38,266 nt of DNA from Bacteroidia bacterium. GTDB taxonomy: Bacteria; Bacteroidota; Bacteroidia; AKYH767-A; OLB10. Made by a program: the position numbers and the translations under genes. Numbering within the stretch: the first letter of the stretch is position 1; each line of letters opens with the position of its first letter. Where the stretch lies: contig JAEUTF010000219.1 in assembly GCA_016788185.1 (NCBI GenBank), forward strand, positions 1 through 38,266, written 5' to 3'. The notes beneath the pieces are model-generated. The model worked only from the letters and a program-made list of their open reading frames with translations, was not told the DNA's origin and ran no database searches. Below, piece after piece: positions 9,226 to 17,365 of the stretch.

Positions 9226-10517
9226 CGTTCGAAGTCGTTTACCACTCTGCCCTGCCTCCAGTGATCCACGGCAATGTACCATACGTTTTCATACACTGCC
9301 TGGCGGATGAGCGCATAATCATTCTCGGTAAAAGGATTGTTCATTTTACGGAACAGAAAAAGCATATCCGGAAATCCCGCCAGGTTGGAATAGGTCCATT
9401 GTTCCGTTTCACCGTCACGGTAAATGGAATGTGGCCGGCCAAGAATCATATGAATCATGCCGCGATCGGTTTTCCAGCCCTCCAGGTACGATGTAAAGAG
9501 CCGGTTGGCCTCCTGCACCCGGTTGTAATACGTTCGGATCAGAAAACGCGCCCTCTCCGGCGAACCGCCTATGTCCAGCCAAAAACCGTCGAGTGCCGCT
9601 TTCTTGTCATCGGCTTGCATCAGCTGATGATATTCCTTCCGGGTAGTCAGGTAACGTGTAGCTTCAATCAACTGTTCCGCCCTTGTAACTTTCGGGAAAT
9701 CCTTCTCAAAACAGGTCACGGTCAGTCCACCGTTCAGCAAGGTGTCGGGCTGAAAGAAATAGATGCCCGGCTGCGTCAGTCTTACAGCCGACCACTGTTC
9801 GCGTTCCAGCCTGAAAACACTGTCTGAACGCATTTCAAACACTTCGTCCTCCACCACCCTGAAGGGCAATACCGCCAGGGGGAATTTTCGGAAATAACAA
9901 CGCACCCAGAGAAACTCTGTCCCGGGCCACTGCGATCCGATCGAAAACGTGGAAGGACCGGAAAGCCGGCTCTCGTAAAGATAGCTTCCGAGTGAATCTC
10001 TCAGCAAAAAATTCTGGGGAGAAAGCACATCGTGGGCTTTCAACACCAGATAGCGGCTGGCATCGGTCTTCCGGTTCAGATCCGAAAACACCAGTTTCAA
10101 AACAGCACTCCCTTTCGGAGGCAGCGGTATCCGGAAGTGATCCCTGAAACCGGCGTCATTGGACGGGGACCAGATTTCAAAAGCGGCGGATCCCGAATCA
10201 AGAGGTACTTTGCTGTTGTATGATGCATAAACCGAATAGTGCAGCTTCATTCGGGCCATGTACCTCTCCCCTGCATTCATGTACAACAAGGAACCGGCAG
10301 GAATGGAAAAATACAGCACTGAACTGTCACTGCCATCGTGGTAAATCAATGCTTCGGGTGCCAGTATGTCGCTGGTGTATGAAAACTGCGTCGTAAGGTT
10401 CTCCTGACTGAGTCGGGAGGGGGTGTTGCAGGCGCCCAGAAAAAGCAGCAGCAGGCAAAGAGCGCATGCTGCTCCGGACTGTAAAATACAGGCTTCAACA
10501 AGCGCCGCAGACCTCAT
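9222..10517 (-). CDS. GWxTD-domain lipoprotein
   Basis: A 431-aa predicted lipoprotein: a hydrophobic stretch at about 16-28 ends in FLGAC, making Cys30 the lipidated residue. The middle is beta-rich. The C-terminal ~110 residues form the GWxTD domain named for its motif, here EGWKTDRGMIHMILGRP near residue 347, a domain common in Bacteroidota and of unresolved biochemical function. It starts 4 nt after the rmuC stop and its own stop overlaps the next start by ATGA, so it is in one transcription unit with rmuC, the RlmB-like gene and the glycosyltransferase. The ATG at 10517 is chosen over 10592 because the latter would overlap rmuC by 71 nt and place 25 basic residues before the signal. Confidence 0.82.
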   Translation of the reverse strand: MRSAALVEACILQSGAACALCLLLLFLGACNTPSRLSQENLTTQFSYTSDILAPEALIYHDGSDSSVLYFSIPAGSLLYMNAGERYMARMKLHYSVYASYNSKVPLDSGSAAFEIWSPSNDAGFRDHFRIPLPPKGSAVLKLVFSDLNRKTDASRYLVLKAHDVLSPQNFLLRDSLGSYLYESRLSGPSTFSIGSQWPGTEFLWVRCYFRKFPLAVLPFRVVEDEVFEMRSDSVFRLEREQWSAVRLTQPGIYFFQPDTLLNGGLTVTCFEKDFPKVTRAEQLIEATRYLTTRKEYHQLMQADDKKAALDGFWLDIGGSPERARFLIRTYYNRVQEANRLFTSYLEGWKTDRGMIHMILGRPHSIYRDGETEQWTYSNLAGFPDMLFLFRKMNNPFTENDYALIRQAVYENVWYIAVDHWRQGRVVNDFER

Positions 10518-10521
10518 GCGT

Positions 10522-11901
10522 CTAAAGGGGCATCGTGGTCGTGCTCGCACTGTGCGCATCGTCGTTGTCATCAATATCCTCGGTACGGTCAATCAGTTTC
10601 TGGTTGATCTGCTTGCTGGTTTTGAGTCCCAGTTTTTTCAGGTTTTCCACTTTCGATACCAGGTTGCCACGACCGCTGTGCAGCTTGTTCATGGTGCTTT
10701 CGTAGGCCGATTGAGCATCCTGCATTTTCTTGCCCACCGCAATCATATCGTCAATCAGTGCAGCAAATTTATCGTAAAGGTCGCCCGACTGTTTGGCAAT
10801 TTCCAGCGCATTCTTATTCTGGTACTCGAGTCTCCAGATACTGGCAATGGTACGCAAGGTGGCCAGCAAGGTGGAGGTGGTGACAATCACAATATTCCTG
10901 TCGAAGGCCTCATTGAACATTTCGTGATCCTGCTCCACAGCCAATGCGAAAGCAGGTTCTACCGGTACGAAGAGTAAGACAAAATCGAGTGTTTTGATCT
11001 GGTAGAGGTTCTGGTAATTCTTCGCGCTGAGGTCCCGTATGTGTTTACGCATTGAACCCAGATGCTCTTTGAGGGCCATCGCCCTAGCCGCTTCATCCTC
11101 TGCATTGCAGTAACGCTCATAGGCTATTAATGATACTTTTGAATCCACCACCAGGCTTCTTCCTTCCGGCAGGCTGATGATTACATCCGGCTGTAACCTG
11201 CGTCCTTCATCCGACTGCAGACTCGACTGAATAAAATACTCACGCCCTTTCACCAGTCCTGAGCGTTCCAGTACTTTCTCCAGAATCATCTCCCCCCAAT
11301 TTCCCTGCGTCTTTGATTGGCCTTTCAACGCGGTGACAAGGTTGCGGGCCTCATCACCAATCGATTTGTTAAGGCTCTGCAGCTGCCCCAATTGCTCGCG
11401 CAGTGACTGGTGTTCCCTGATCCGCTCTTCATGGGTTTGTCTCACCTGTGTTTCAAAGCGGTCAATTTTTTCACGCAAGGGCGAAAGAATATCATCCAGC
11501 TTTACCTTATGCTCCTCCTGTATCCTTTGCGCATTCTTTAATACAATTTCAGATGCAATGGTACTGAACTGTTCTTTCATCTGTTGTCGGATGGACTCCA
11601 GGTCTTTGCGCTGATCCTCGAGCCGGGCTTCCAGCGCCTGCGCGGCAGACTCTGATTTTACCTTTTGCGACACCGTCTCAGCCAATTCGCTTCTCAACTG
11701 AAGAGCGGTAGTTTCCACCTTCAGCAATTGCTGACGTGCATCTTCCAACTGCTGCAAAGCCACGGCCTTTTGTTTCTCGGCCTCGCTGAGCAATTCGGGT
11801 GGCACCCCCGGGGAGGAATTTTTCAATGATTTAAAATACAACCAGGAAATGAGCGCTCCGAGCAACAAACCAAGCAATAAATTCATCCATTCCATCATCA
11901 T
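10522..11901 (-). CDS. rmuC: DNA recombination protein RmuC
   Basis: RmuC limits rearrangements at short inverted repeats and carries a PD-(D/E)XK-related nuclease fold. The 459-aa product has the standard layout: one N-terminal membrane anchor (about residues 6-24), a long coiled coil (about 35-190), then the RmuC domain with GNWGEMILEKVLERSGL near 205-220, VVDSKVSLIAYERY near 250 and TLDFVLLFVPVEPA near 305. It opens with three consecutive ATG codons (11901, 11898, 11895). A TATCTTTG promoter element ends one base before the first, so transcription probably begins inside this ATG run and the second or third may be the real start. It heads the four-gene minus-strand run. Confidence 0.93.
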   Translation of the reverse strand: MMMEWMNLLLGLLLGALISWLYFKSLKNSSPGVPPELLSEAEKQKAVALQQLEDARQQLLKVETTALQLRSELAETVSQKVKSESAAQALEARLEDQRKDLESIRQQMKEQFSTIASEIVLKNAQRIQEEHKVKLDDILSPLREKIDRFETQVRQTHEERIREHQSLREQLGQLQSLNKSIGDEARNLVTALKGQSKTQGNWGEMILEKVLERSGLVKGREYFIQSSLQSDEGRRLQPDVIISLPEGRSLVVDSKVSLIAYERYCNAEDEAARAMALKEHLGSMRKHIRDLSAKNYQNLYQIKTLDFVLLFVPVEPAFALAVEQDHEMFNEAFDRNIVIVTTSTLLATLRTIASIWRLEYQNKNALEIAKQSGDLYDKFAALIDDMIAVGKKMQDAQSAYESTMNKLHSGRGNLVSKVENLKKLGLKTSKQINQKLIDRTEDIDDNDDAHSASTTTMPL

Positions 11902-11902
11902 A

Positions 11903-11910
11903 CAAAGATA
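11903..11910 (-). promoter_or_regulatory. -7 promoter element TATCTTTG of rmuC
   Basis: An exact match to TAnnTTTG on the minus strand, one base before the first ATG of rmuC. With transcription normally starting a few bases after the final G, the mRNA should be leaderless. No good -33 TTG was found at the usual distance. Confidence 0.55.
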
Positions 11911-11965
11911 GCAAATGCAGCAGCAGGGCTGTCCCGGAATGACCCGGTGTATTCAGCCCCGGCTT

Positions 11966-12424
11966 CTATAATTCCATAAATTCCGGAAGGTCGGCCAGGA
12001 ACTCAAAATTATCCCGAATTCGCTGAAGACAGTAGTGCTCCAGGCCGTTGGTCAGCACCAAAAAGGGTACTTCCAGGGTAAAATTATAACGTGCGGCCTG
12101 TAAAAATGTATCCTGCGACAATTTTACGGAAGTCGATTTACACTCGGCAATCAGCCAGGGTTTCCCCTGGCGGTTGTACACCACGATGTCGGCTCGTTGC
12201 GACAAGCCATTCACTTTCACCAGTTTTTCCACTGCCATCAAGGCGGGAGGATACCGGCATACCTCACTCATGTAGCGGAGCAGGTTTTGCCGTACCCATT
12301 CCTCCGGGGTGAGGGCCACAAAACGTTTCCTTACACTGTCGTAAATTTGCTTACTTTGCCCTAGCTCACGAACCCGGAATGAAAAATCCGGGAAGTTGAG
12401 TGGTTGAAGCAGGTAATCCTTCAT
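11966..12424 (-). CDS. Stand-alone HsdR_N-type PD-(D/E)XK nuclease-fold protein
   Basis: A 152-aa protein resembling the N-terminal nuclease domain of type I restriction subunit R (HSDR_N) but without helicase domains. The catalytic pattern is visible: Glu66 in MAVEKLVK, Asp79 in RADIVVYN, and Glu94-Cys-Lys96 in LIAECKS, followed by Gln109. That is a complete D-ExK site, so nuclease activity is plausible. There is no methylase or specificity subunit nearby, arguing against restriction-modification. Small proteins of this kind are widespread as single genes in Bacteroidota, often beside holA as here, which suggests a housekeeping DNA role; that is inference. It is divergent from the AMP nucleosidase gene and sits 64 nt upstream of rmuC. 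Confidence 0.82.
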   Translation of the reverse strand: MKDYLLQPLNFPDFSFRVRELGQSKQIYDSVRKRFVALTPEEWVRQNLLRYMSEVCRYPPALMAVEKLVKVNGLSQRADIVVYNRQGKPWLIAECKSTSVKLSQDTFLQAARYNFTLEVPFLVLTNGLEHYCLQRIRDNFEFLADLPEFMEL

Positions 12425-12428
12425 CGTT

Positions 12429-12436
12429 CAAAAATA
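12429..12436 (-). promoter_or_regulatory. -7 promoter element TATTTTTG of the HsdR_N-type gene
   Basis: An exact TAnnTTTG on the minus strand, 4 nt before the ATG at 12424. This predicts a leaderless or nearly leaderless transcript. Confidence 0.55.
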
Positions 12437-12487
12437 CTATTCTCCGGCCTAGCCTCTTTTATAAACACGCAGCAGAAAAGCCATCTT

Positions 12488-13258
12488 ATGAAAAACAAAA
12501 AGGAAATTGTTGAAAACTGGCTTCCCCGCTATACGGGGGAAAAGCTTGAAAAATTCGGCAAATACATCTTACTTACTAATTTCCAGCACTATGTCGACCT
12601 GTTCGCAAAATGGCACAAGGTGAAGGTGATTGGTGCCGGAAAACCGATGAGTTGCGCTACCGCCAAGGGAATTACCATCATTAACTTTGGAATCGGCAGT
12701 GCCAATGCAGCAACGGTCATGGATCTGCTCAGCGCCATTAAACCCAAGGCTTGTCTGTTCCTTGGAAAATGCGGGGGGCTGAAAAAGAAAAACAAAGTCG
12801 GCGACATGATTTTACCCATTGCCGCGATTCGTGGTGAAGGTACTTCCAACGATTACCTTCCCGCCGAAGTACCTGCCTTACCGGCCTTCAGCCTTCAAAA
12901 GGCGGTTTCCACCACCATCAGGAATTTTGGCAAGGATTACTGGACCGGTACCGTATACACCACCAACCGCAGGGTATGGGAACACGATTCGGAATTCAAG
13001 AAATTACTGACCAAACTGCGTTGCATGGCCATCGATATGGAAACCGCTACAATTTTCATCACCGGATTCGCCAACCAGATCCCTACGGGCGCCTTATTGC
13101 TGGTGAGCGACCAACCGATGATTCCGGAAGGCATTAAAACAGCCGACAGCGATACGCATGTAACCAAAAGTTATGTGGAAGAACACATCCGTATCGGCAT
13201 CTCGGCATTAAACGAGCTCATCAACAACGGACTCACGGTTAAACACCTGCGTTTTTAG
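12488..13258 (+). CDS. amn: AMP nucleosidase (short, phosphorylase-superfamily form)
   Basis: Predicted to split AMP into adenine and ribose 5-phosphate in the cytoplasm. The 256-aa product is a compact member of the purine nucleoside phosphorylase/UDP phosphorylase superfamily: the glycine-rich segment NFGIGSANAATV near residue 65, LGKCGGLKKKNKVGDM near 95, the substrate-binding DMETA near 182, and SDQP near 205 where the family keeps its general-acid Asp. It lacks the N-terminal domain of the longer E. coli Amn. The ATG at 12488 (MKNKKEIVENW) is chosen because the extension to 12404 would overlap the divergent gene and carries no conserved sequence. Specificity for AMP is family-based; another purine nucleosidase is possible. 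Confidence 0.85.
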   Translation: MKNKKEIVENWLPRYTGEKLEKFGKYILLTNFQHYVDLFAKWHKVKVIGAGKPMSCATAKGITIINFGIGSANAATVMDLLSAIKPKACLFLGKCGGLKKKNKVGDMILPIAAIRGEGTSNDYLPAEVPALPAFSLQKAVSTTIRNFGKDYWTGTVYTTNRRVWEHDSEFKKLLTKLRCMAIDMETATIFITGFANQIPTGALLLVSDQPMIPEGIKTADSDTHVTKSYVEEHIRIGISALNELINNGLTVKHLRF

Positions 13259-13318
13259 AGGAAAATAATCCGTAAAGCAAAGAAGGTTTGTGCAGCATAA
13301 CGTACTCATTGCGATAAG

Positions 13319-14371
13319 ATGGCGATAAAGACATTTGAAGACATCAGGAGGGACCTCCGGAATAAAATATACTATCCCATTTATTTGTTGCAGGGCGATG
13401 AACCCTATTACATCGACCAGCTCACCGATCTGCTCGAGAATACGGTGCTTGATGAGATGGAAAGGGAATTCAACCAGACGGTGGTTTACGGAAAAGATTG
13501 CGAAGTACTTGGACTGATCAGTGCGGCGAAACGCTACCCCATGATGTCCAATTACCAGGTGCTGATTGTAAAGGAGGCACAGGAAATCAAAGCCTTTTTT
13601 CCAAAGTCGAAGGATGATACCGATGCGGATGCCAAAGATCAGGCCAGCCCCCTCCTCCACTATCTCCAGCAGCCCTTGTCGTCCACATTGCTGGTGCTCC
13701 GTATGAAATACAAGGGGCTTGACAAACGCGGCAAGCTGTATAAAGCGATAGAAAAAAACGGTGCGGTTTTAGAAACCAAGAAGCTGTACGATGACAAGCT
13801 CCCGCAGTGGATTGAAACTTACCTTTCGGGCAAGAACACCAAAATCACGCCGAAGGCCTCGCTGCTCATGGCGGAACACCTGGGCAATGATCTGTCGCGT
13901 ATTGCCAACGAATGCGATAAATTACTGATCAACCTGAAGCCCGGTGAAACCATCGATCTGAAGCACATCGAACTGTACATCGGCGTGAGCAAGGAATTCA
14001 ATGTCTTTGAGTTTCAGAAGGCGCTCGGAAGGCGTGATTTCCTGACGAGCATCAAAATTGCCAATTACTTCAGCGCAAACCCCAAAAACAATCCCATCCA
14101 GGTTACGATGGCGGTGTTGTATTCCTATTTTTCCAAACTGCTGCTTTATCATTCGCTGGCCGATAAATCAAGAAATAATATTGCGGCTGCCCTGAAAGTG
14201 AATCCGTTCTTTGTTGACGATTACAATACTGCCGGGAGAAACTATTCGCCGGACAAACTTGTTTCCATCATTACTATCCTGCGTGAATTCGACCTGAAAT
14301 CAAAAGGGCTGGGTTCCGGCGGCGGTGACGGAGATTTACTGAAAGAACTGGTATACCGGATAATGCACTGA
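13319..14371 (+). CDS. holA: DNA polymerase III subunit delta
   Basis: The delta subunit of the clamp loader, which opens the beta sliding clamp at primed DNA. The 350-aa length and organisation fit HolA: N-terminal domain with IYLLQGDEPYYIDQLTDLL near residues 20-38, where delta contacts the clamp, a degenerate AAA+ region without a Walker A, the helical middle with NDLSRIANECDKLL near 190-203, and the C-terminal collar domain ending in GDLLKELVYRIMH. It begins 60 nt after amn and ends 3 nt before mqnA in the same frame, so holA and mqnA are almost certainly cotranscribed. Confidence 0.93.
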   Translation: MAIKTFEDIRRDLRNKIYYPIYLLQGDEPYYIDQLTDLLENTVLDEMEREFNQTVVYGKDCEVLGLISAAKRYPMMSNYQVLIVKEAQEIKAFFPKSKDDTDADAKDQASPLLHYLQQPLSSTLLVLRMKYKGLDKRGKLYKAIEKNGAVLETKKLYDDKLPQWIETYLSGKNTKITPKASLLMAEHLGNDLSRIANECDKLLINLKPGETIDLKHIELYIGVSKEFNVFEFQKALGRRDFLTSIKIANYFSANPKNNPIQVTMAVLYSYFSKLLLYHSLADKSRNNIAAALKVNPFFVDDYNTAGRNYSPDKLVSIITILREFDLKSKGLGSGGGDGDLLKELVYRIMH

Positions 14372-14374
14372 GCC

Positions 14375-15172
14375 TTGAACGAAAAAACACTGAAAATATC
14401 CGTCGTCTCCTACCTGAACTCCAGGCCATTTATGCTTGGCCTTAAAAAGTTTGACGGCCAATCAAAATACAGGATCAGTCAGGACATTCCCTCGGTTTGT
14501 GCAGAAAAACTGATTAAAAATGAAGCCGACATCGGACTCATTCCGGTGGCTATGATCGCCTCGCTTCCCGAATCGCACATTGTCACATCCTGTTGCATAG
14601 CGGCCGATGGCGCGGTAGACTCTGTGGTGCTCGTGAGCCACCAACCGCTCTCTGAGATCCATGAAGTAATTCTGGATACCGAATCCCGCACGTCGGTCAT
14701 GCTTGCCCGTATCCTTGCCCGTGAATGGTGGCATATACAACCGAAATGGGTGGCACAAAAAGCGAGTGATGATTTTTCCGATCCCCTTCACACCAAAGCG
14801 GCCGTCATGATCGGCGACAAAGCCCTGCGTTACAAATCCCTGTACCCCTATTGTTACGACCTTGCTGAAGAATGGAAGAAATTCACCGGACTTCCCTTTG
14901 TTTTTGCAGCCTGGGTAAGCAACAAAGAAATTTCAGCGGAGGATATCCGTACCCTGGAACTGGCCTTTAAGGATGGGCTGAACCGACGCGATGAATTGCT
15001 GCTTCAGTTAAAAGAAGAATACCCCGGTACGGACTTAAGGAATTACCTCTACGAAAAAATCAGGTATCATCTCGGTGAAAAGGAATGGCAGGGTTTACGT
15101 TTGTTCCTGTCAAAATGCCGACAGGACGAATACCGGTCATCAGGCCCGGTCCCCTCCGCCGAGGTCAAATAA
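14375..15172 (+). CDS. mqnA: Chorismate dehydratase MqnA (futalosine menaquinone route)
   Basis: Removes water from chorismate to give 3-[(1-carboxyvinyl)oxy]benzoate, the first step of futalosine-dependent menaquinone synthesis. The 265-aa protein has the periplasmic-binding-protein-like fold of the family, with the N-terminal SVVSYLNSRPF (residues 9-19), EADIGLIPVAMI near 50 and a later FVFAAWVSNKE near 175. The start is TTG at 14375, three bases after the holA stop. The first in-frame ATG lies inside the conserved N-terminus and would delete SVVSYLNSRP, so the TTG is preferred. The last 33 bases overlap the convergent small ORF at 15140-15427. No other mqn gene is in the window. Confidence 0.9.
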   Translation: MNEKTLKISVVSYLNSRPFMLGLKKFDGQSKYRISQDIPSVCAEKLIKNEADIGLIPVAMIASLPESHIVTSCCIAADGAVDSVVLVSHQPLSEIHEVILDTESRTSVMLARILAREWWHIQPKWVAQKASDDFSDPLHTKAAVMIGDKALRYKSLYPYCYDLAEEWKKFTGLPFVFAAWVSNKEISAEDIRTLELAFKDGLNRRDELLLQLKEEYPGTDLRNYLYEKIRYHLGEKEWQGLRLFLSKCRQDEYRSSGPVPSAEVK

Positions 15173-15427
15173 ACGGTCTGTATCTTCCGACAATTTTTTT
15201 ATCAGTTGCATCTGAACATTGCTCAATCCTGCCAGCGGTTTCTTGTGCTTCCTGCTGAGTTTGTCGGAAGCCGAATTTGCTTTCTTACGATCGGGCATCA
15301 AACGCAGCATCAGTTCATTGGTAAAGGCAAGCCGGTCGGCCGGCTCCAGTTGCTGCAGCAAGGCTTTCAGTTTCGAAACACATTGATCGAGTTCGGATTT
15401 AATCGCTGAAGTAGTTCCGGTTTTCAT
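15140..15427 (-). CDS. Small basic helical protein, 95 aa, downstream of the histidine kinase
   Basis: I do not recognise a family. The 95-residue product is predicted to be helical and soluble: KSELDQCVSKLKALLQQLEP near residues 10-30, a Lys/Arg-rich linker around 50-66 and a final helix LIKKLSEDTDRLFDL. It follows the histidine kinase gene on the same strand after 42 nt, so it could be cotranscribed. Its 3' end overlaps mqnA by 33 bases on the opposite strand. It lacks kinase, receiver and DNA-binding signatures. A real gene is likely from the codon pattern and spacing, but less certain than its neighbours. Confidence 0.55.
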   Translation of the reverse strand: MKTGTTSAIKSELDQCVSKLKALLQQLEPADRLAFTNELMLRLMPDRKKANSASDKLSRKHKKPLAGLSNVQMQLIKKLSEDTDRLFDLGGGDRA

Positions 15428-15469
15428 GGCTGGGATTTCCGGCTTTTACGAGGCCTTGCGCTGAAGGTT

Positions 15470-17221
15470 TCAGGCCAGGGCATCTTCCAGAAACAAAGCT
15501 TCGTCCACTTCCTTCTTCACTTTGGGCCAGGTAAAGTAGAACGTTGCGCCTTTACCCTTTTCAGAGTCCACCCAGATTTTTCCTCCCTCCTCCTCTATTA
15601 TTTTCTTAACAATGGCCAGTCCTACGCCTCTTGATTCCACTTCATCCCTGGCATTCAGTGTCTGGAAAATGACAAATATTTTTTCATGATAGCGGGCTTC
15701 AATACCGGGTCCGTTGTCCCTTACAAAAAACCTCCAGGCATCGCCGTTATCTTCACAACCAATCTCCACCTGAATGTCCTCCTTGTCGTTGTACTTGATG
15801 GCATTGTGAATGAGGTTCAGAAAGACCTGCTGCAACTTCACTCTTTCGGCTTTCATTTTAGGCAGGTTGTCCCTCACGTTGATGATGGCATTGGCCGGTG
15901 GGCCGATGAGATCGATGGACTCCCGTACCAGTTCATCGGATGCGAACGGCAGAAGTTCACCGGCTTTTTTGGAAGCCTTGGTATAATCAAGAATGCCATT
16001 GATGAGGCCTTCCATCCGCACCACACGACCCTTGATGGTATTGAAATGGTCCTTTATTTCAAGCGGCAGACGCTCACCCATGTCCTCCTCGATCCAGCCC
16101 GTCAGGTTGCCGATGGCACGGAGCGGCGCTTTCAGGTCATGAGAAACCACATAGGCAAACTTATCGAGTTCGGCATTGGTCTTCTCGAGGTTTTTCATGT
16201 AGCGGTTCATTTTGTCTTCCGCCTTCTTCCTCGGTGTAATATCACTTTCGATAAAAATAAAACGCTCTTCCACTCCGTCATCCGAGGTAATGGGTGTCAT
16301 GGTCACCTGTGTCCAGAACGGCGTAAAATCTTTTTTCACTTTCAGTACTTCACCGGAGAACGGCTGATGTTTTGACATGGCCTCCTCCAGTTCGCTCAGC
16401 GTTTTCTGGTCGGTGGCTTTACCCTGCAGCAGGATGTGCGGCTTCTTTCCAACCACCTCCTCAAACGAAAAACCGGTTAATCTGACAAATCCATCGTTCA
16501 CCCATTCCGCCACGCCCTGGTGATCCGTAATCACAATGGCATTATCGGCTTTGCTGGCTACAATGGAAAGTTTGTGCAACTCCTTGTTTTTCTCACGCAA
16601 TTCGTTTCGTTGTTCCGTGATGCGTTCAATGACGACGTTCTTACCGCTTTCCAGGTAATTCATTTGCGCTGACAGGATCAGCATGGCCAGGAAAAAGGTA
16701 CTCAGGTAATCGAAATTGATCATCTCCGGCGAATCCCCGATCAACACGTTGGATATCCAGTTGGTATTTTCGGTGATGTACCAGAAGAAAATCACGTGCA
16801 GGGCGATCAGGCCAAAAACGATACGCCCGGCAAAGTTTCCAAGGAGCATATAACCGAGCAGCATGGTACCCGCCATGTACATGATGGCGGAGGCCCTGAT
16901 ACCTCCCGAGTAGTAAGAAATGATGTGAAGGGTGGTAAATGCCGCCAGGACGATTACATAATAGGACAAGCGGTGATTTCTGTGATAAGGAAGGCTGAAA
17001 TAATTCACCACCAGCACCAGATCGAGCAAGCCAATGAGGATTCCGGAAAAATTCCCAACCTCCACCACAAACAGGGCCTGGATGAAGGCATAGAAAATGA
17101 CCGATCCGGCCGTCAAGGTGGTGGTCCGGAATAAGCGGTACCGCTGCCGGGCGATCAGATCGTCGGCCGGGATACTGTTTTGGTATCGCTCACTATTTTT
17201 AAACACCTTGAACAGCCTCAT
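15470..17221 (-). CDS. Membrane PAS-domain sensor histidine kinase
   Basis: A 583-aa inner-membrane sensor that should autophosphorylate and pass phosphate to a response regulator. About six hydrophobic segments (residues ~30-190) form an intramembrane sensor with little periplasmic sequence. A short coiled coil (200-225), a PAS/PAC domain (~225-330, with VNDGFVRLTGFSFEEVVGKK), and a phytochrome-like kinase core follow. The core has the H box YVVSHDLKAPL with His361, the N box NLIHNAIKYND, and ATP-lid boxes DNGPGI and GVGLAIVKKI, all intact. The ATG at 17221 is chosen over an in-frame TTG at 17230. The divergent receiver protein at 17366 is the natural candidate partner, since phytochrome-type kinases often work with Rcp1-like single-domain regulators. 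The stimulus is unknown. Confidence 0.92.
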   Translation of the reverse strand: MRLFKVFKNSERYQNSIPADDLIARQRYRLFRTTTLTAGSVIFYAFIQALFVVEVGNFSGILIGLLDLVLVVNYFSLPYHRNHRLSYYVIVLAAFTTLHIISYYSGGIRASAIMYMAGTMLLGYMLLGNFAGRIVFGLIALHVIFFWYITENTNWISNVLIGDSPEMINFDYLSTFFLAMLILSAQMNYLESGKNVVIERITEQRNELREKNKELHKLSIVASKADNAIVITDHQGVAEWVNDGFVRLTGFSFEEVVGKKPHILLQGKATDQKTLSELEEAMSKHQPFSGEVLKVKKDFTPFWTQVTMTPITSDDGVEERFIFIESDITPRKKAEDKMNRYMKNLEKTNAELDKFAYVVSHDLKAPLRAIGNLTGWIEEDMGERLPLEIKDHFNTIKGRVVRMEGLINGILDYTKASKKAGELLPFASDELVRESIDLIGPPANAIINVRDNLPKMKAERVKLQQVFLNLIHNAIKYNDKEDIQVEIGCEDNGDAWRFFVRDNGPGIEARYHEKIFVIFQTLNARDEVESRGVGLAIVKKIIEEEGGKIWVDSEKGKGATFYFTWPKVKKEVDEALFLEDALA

Positions 17222-17365
17222 ACCTTTCAATTCCTAATTAAACCGCTTTTTGTTTGAATTAAATAATTATACATTTGACCAAGCGTAAAGCAGAATCGGG
17301 ATTCTTGCTTTCTGTATACGTGAACGAGCCATTGTTGTTACACCCTCCTGTAATATTCTGCCGAA

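Noticed and set aside
11966-12424. A type I restriction-modification locus
   Set aside because: Only the isolated HsdR_N-like domain is present; no HsdM, HsdS or helicase motor nearby.
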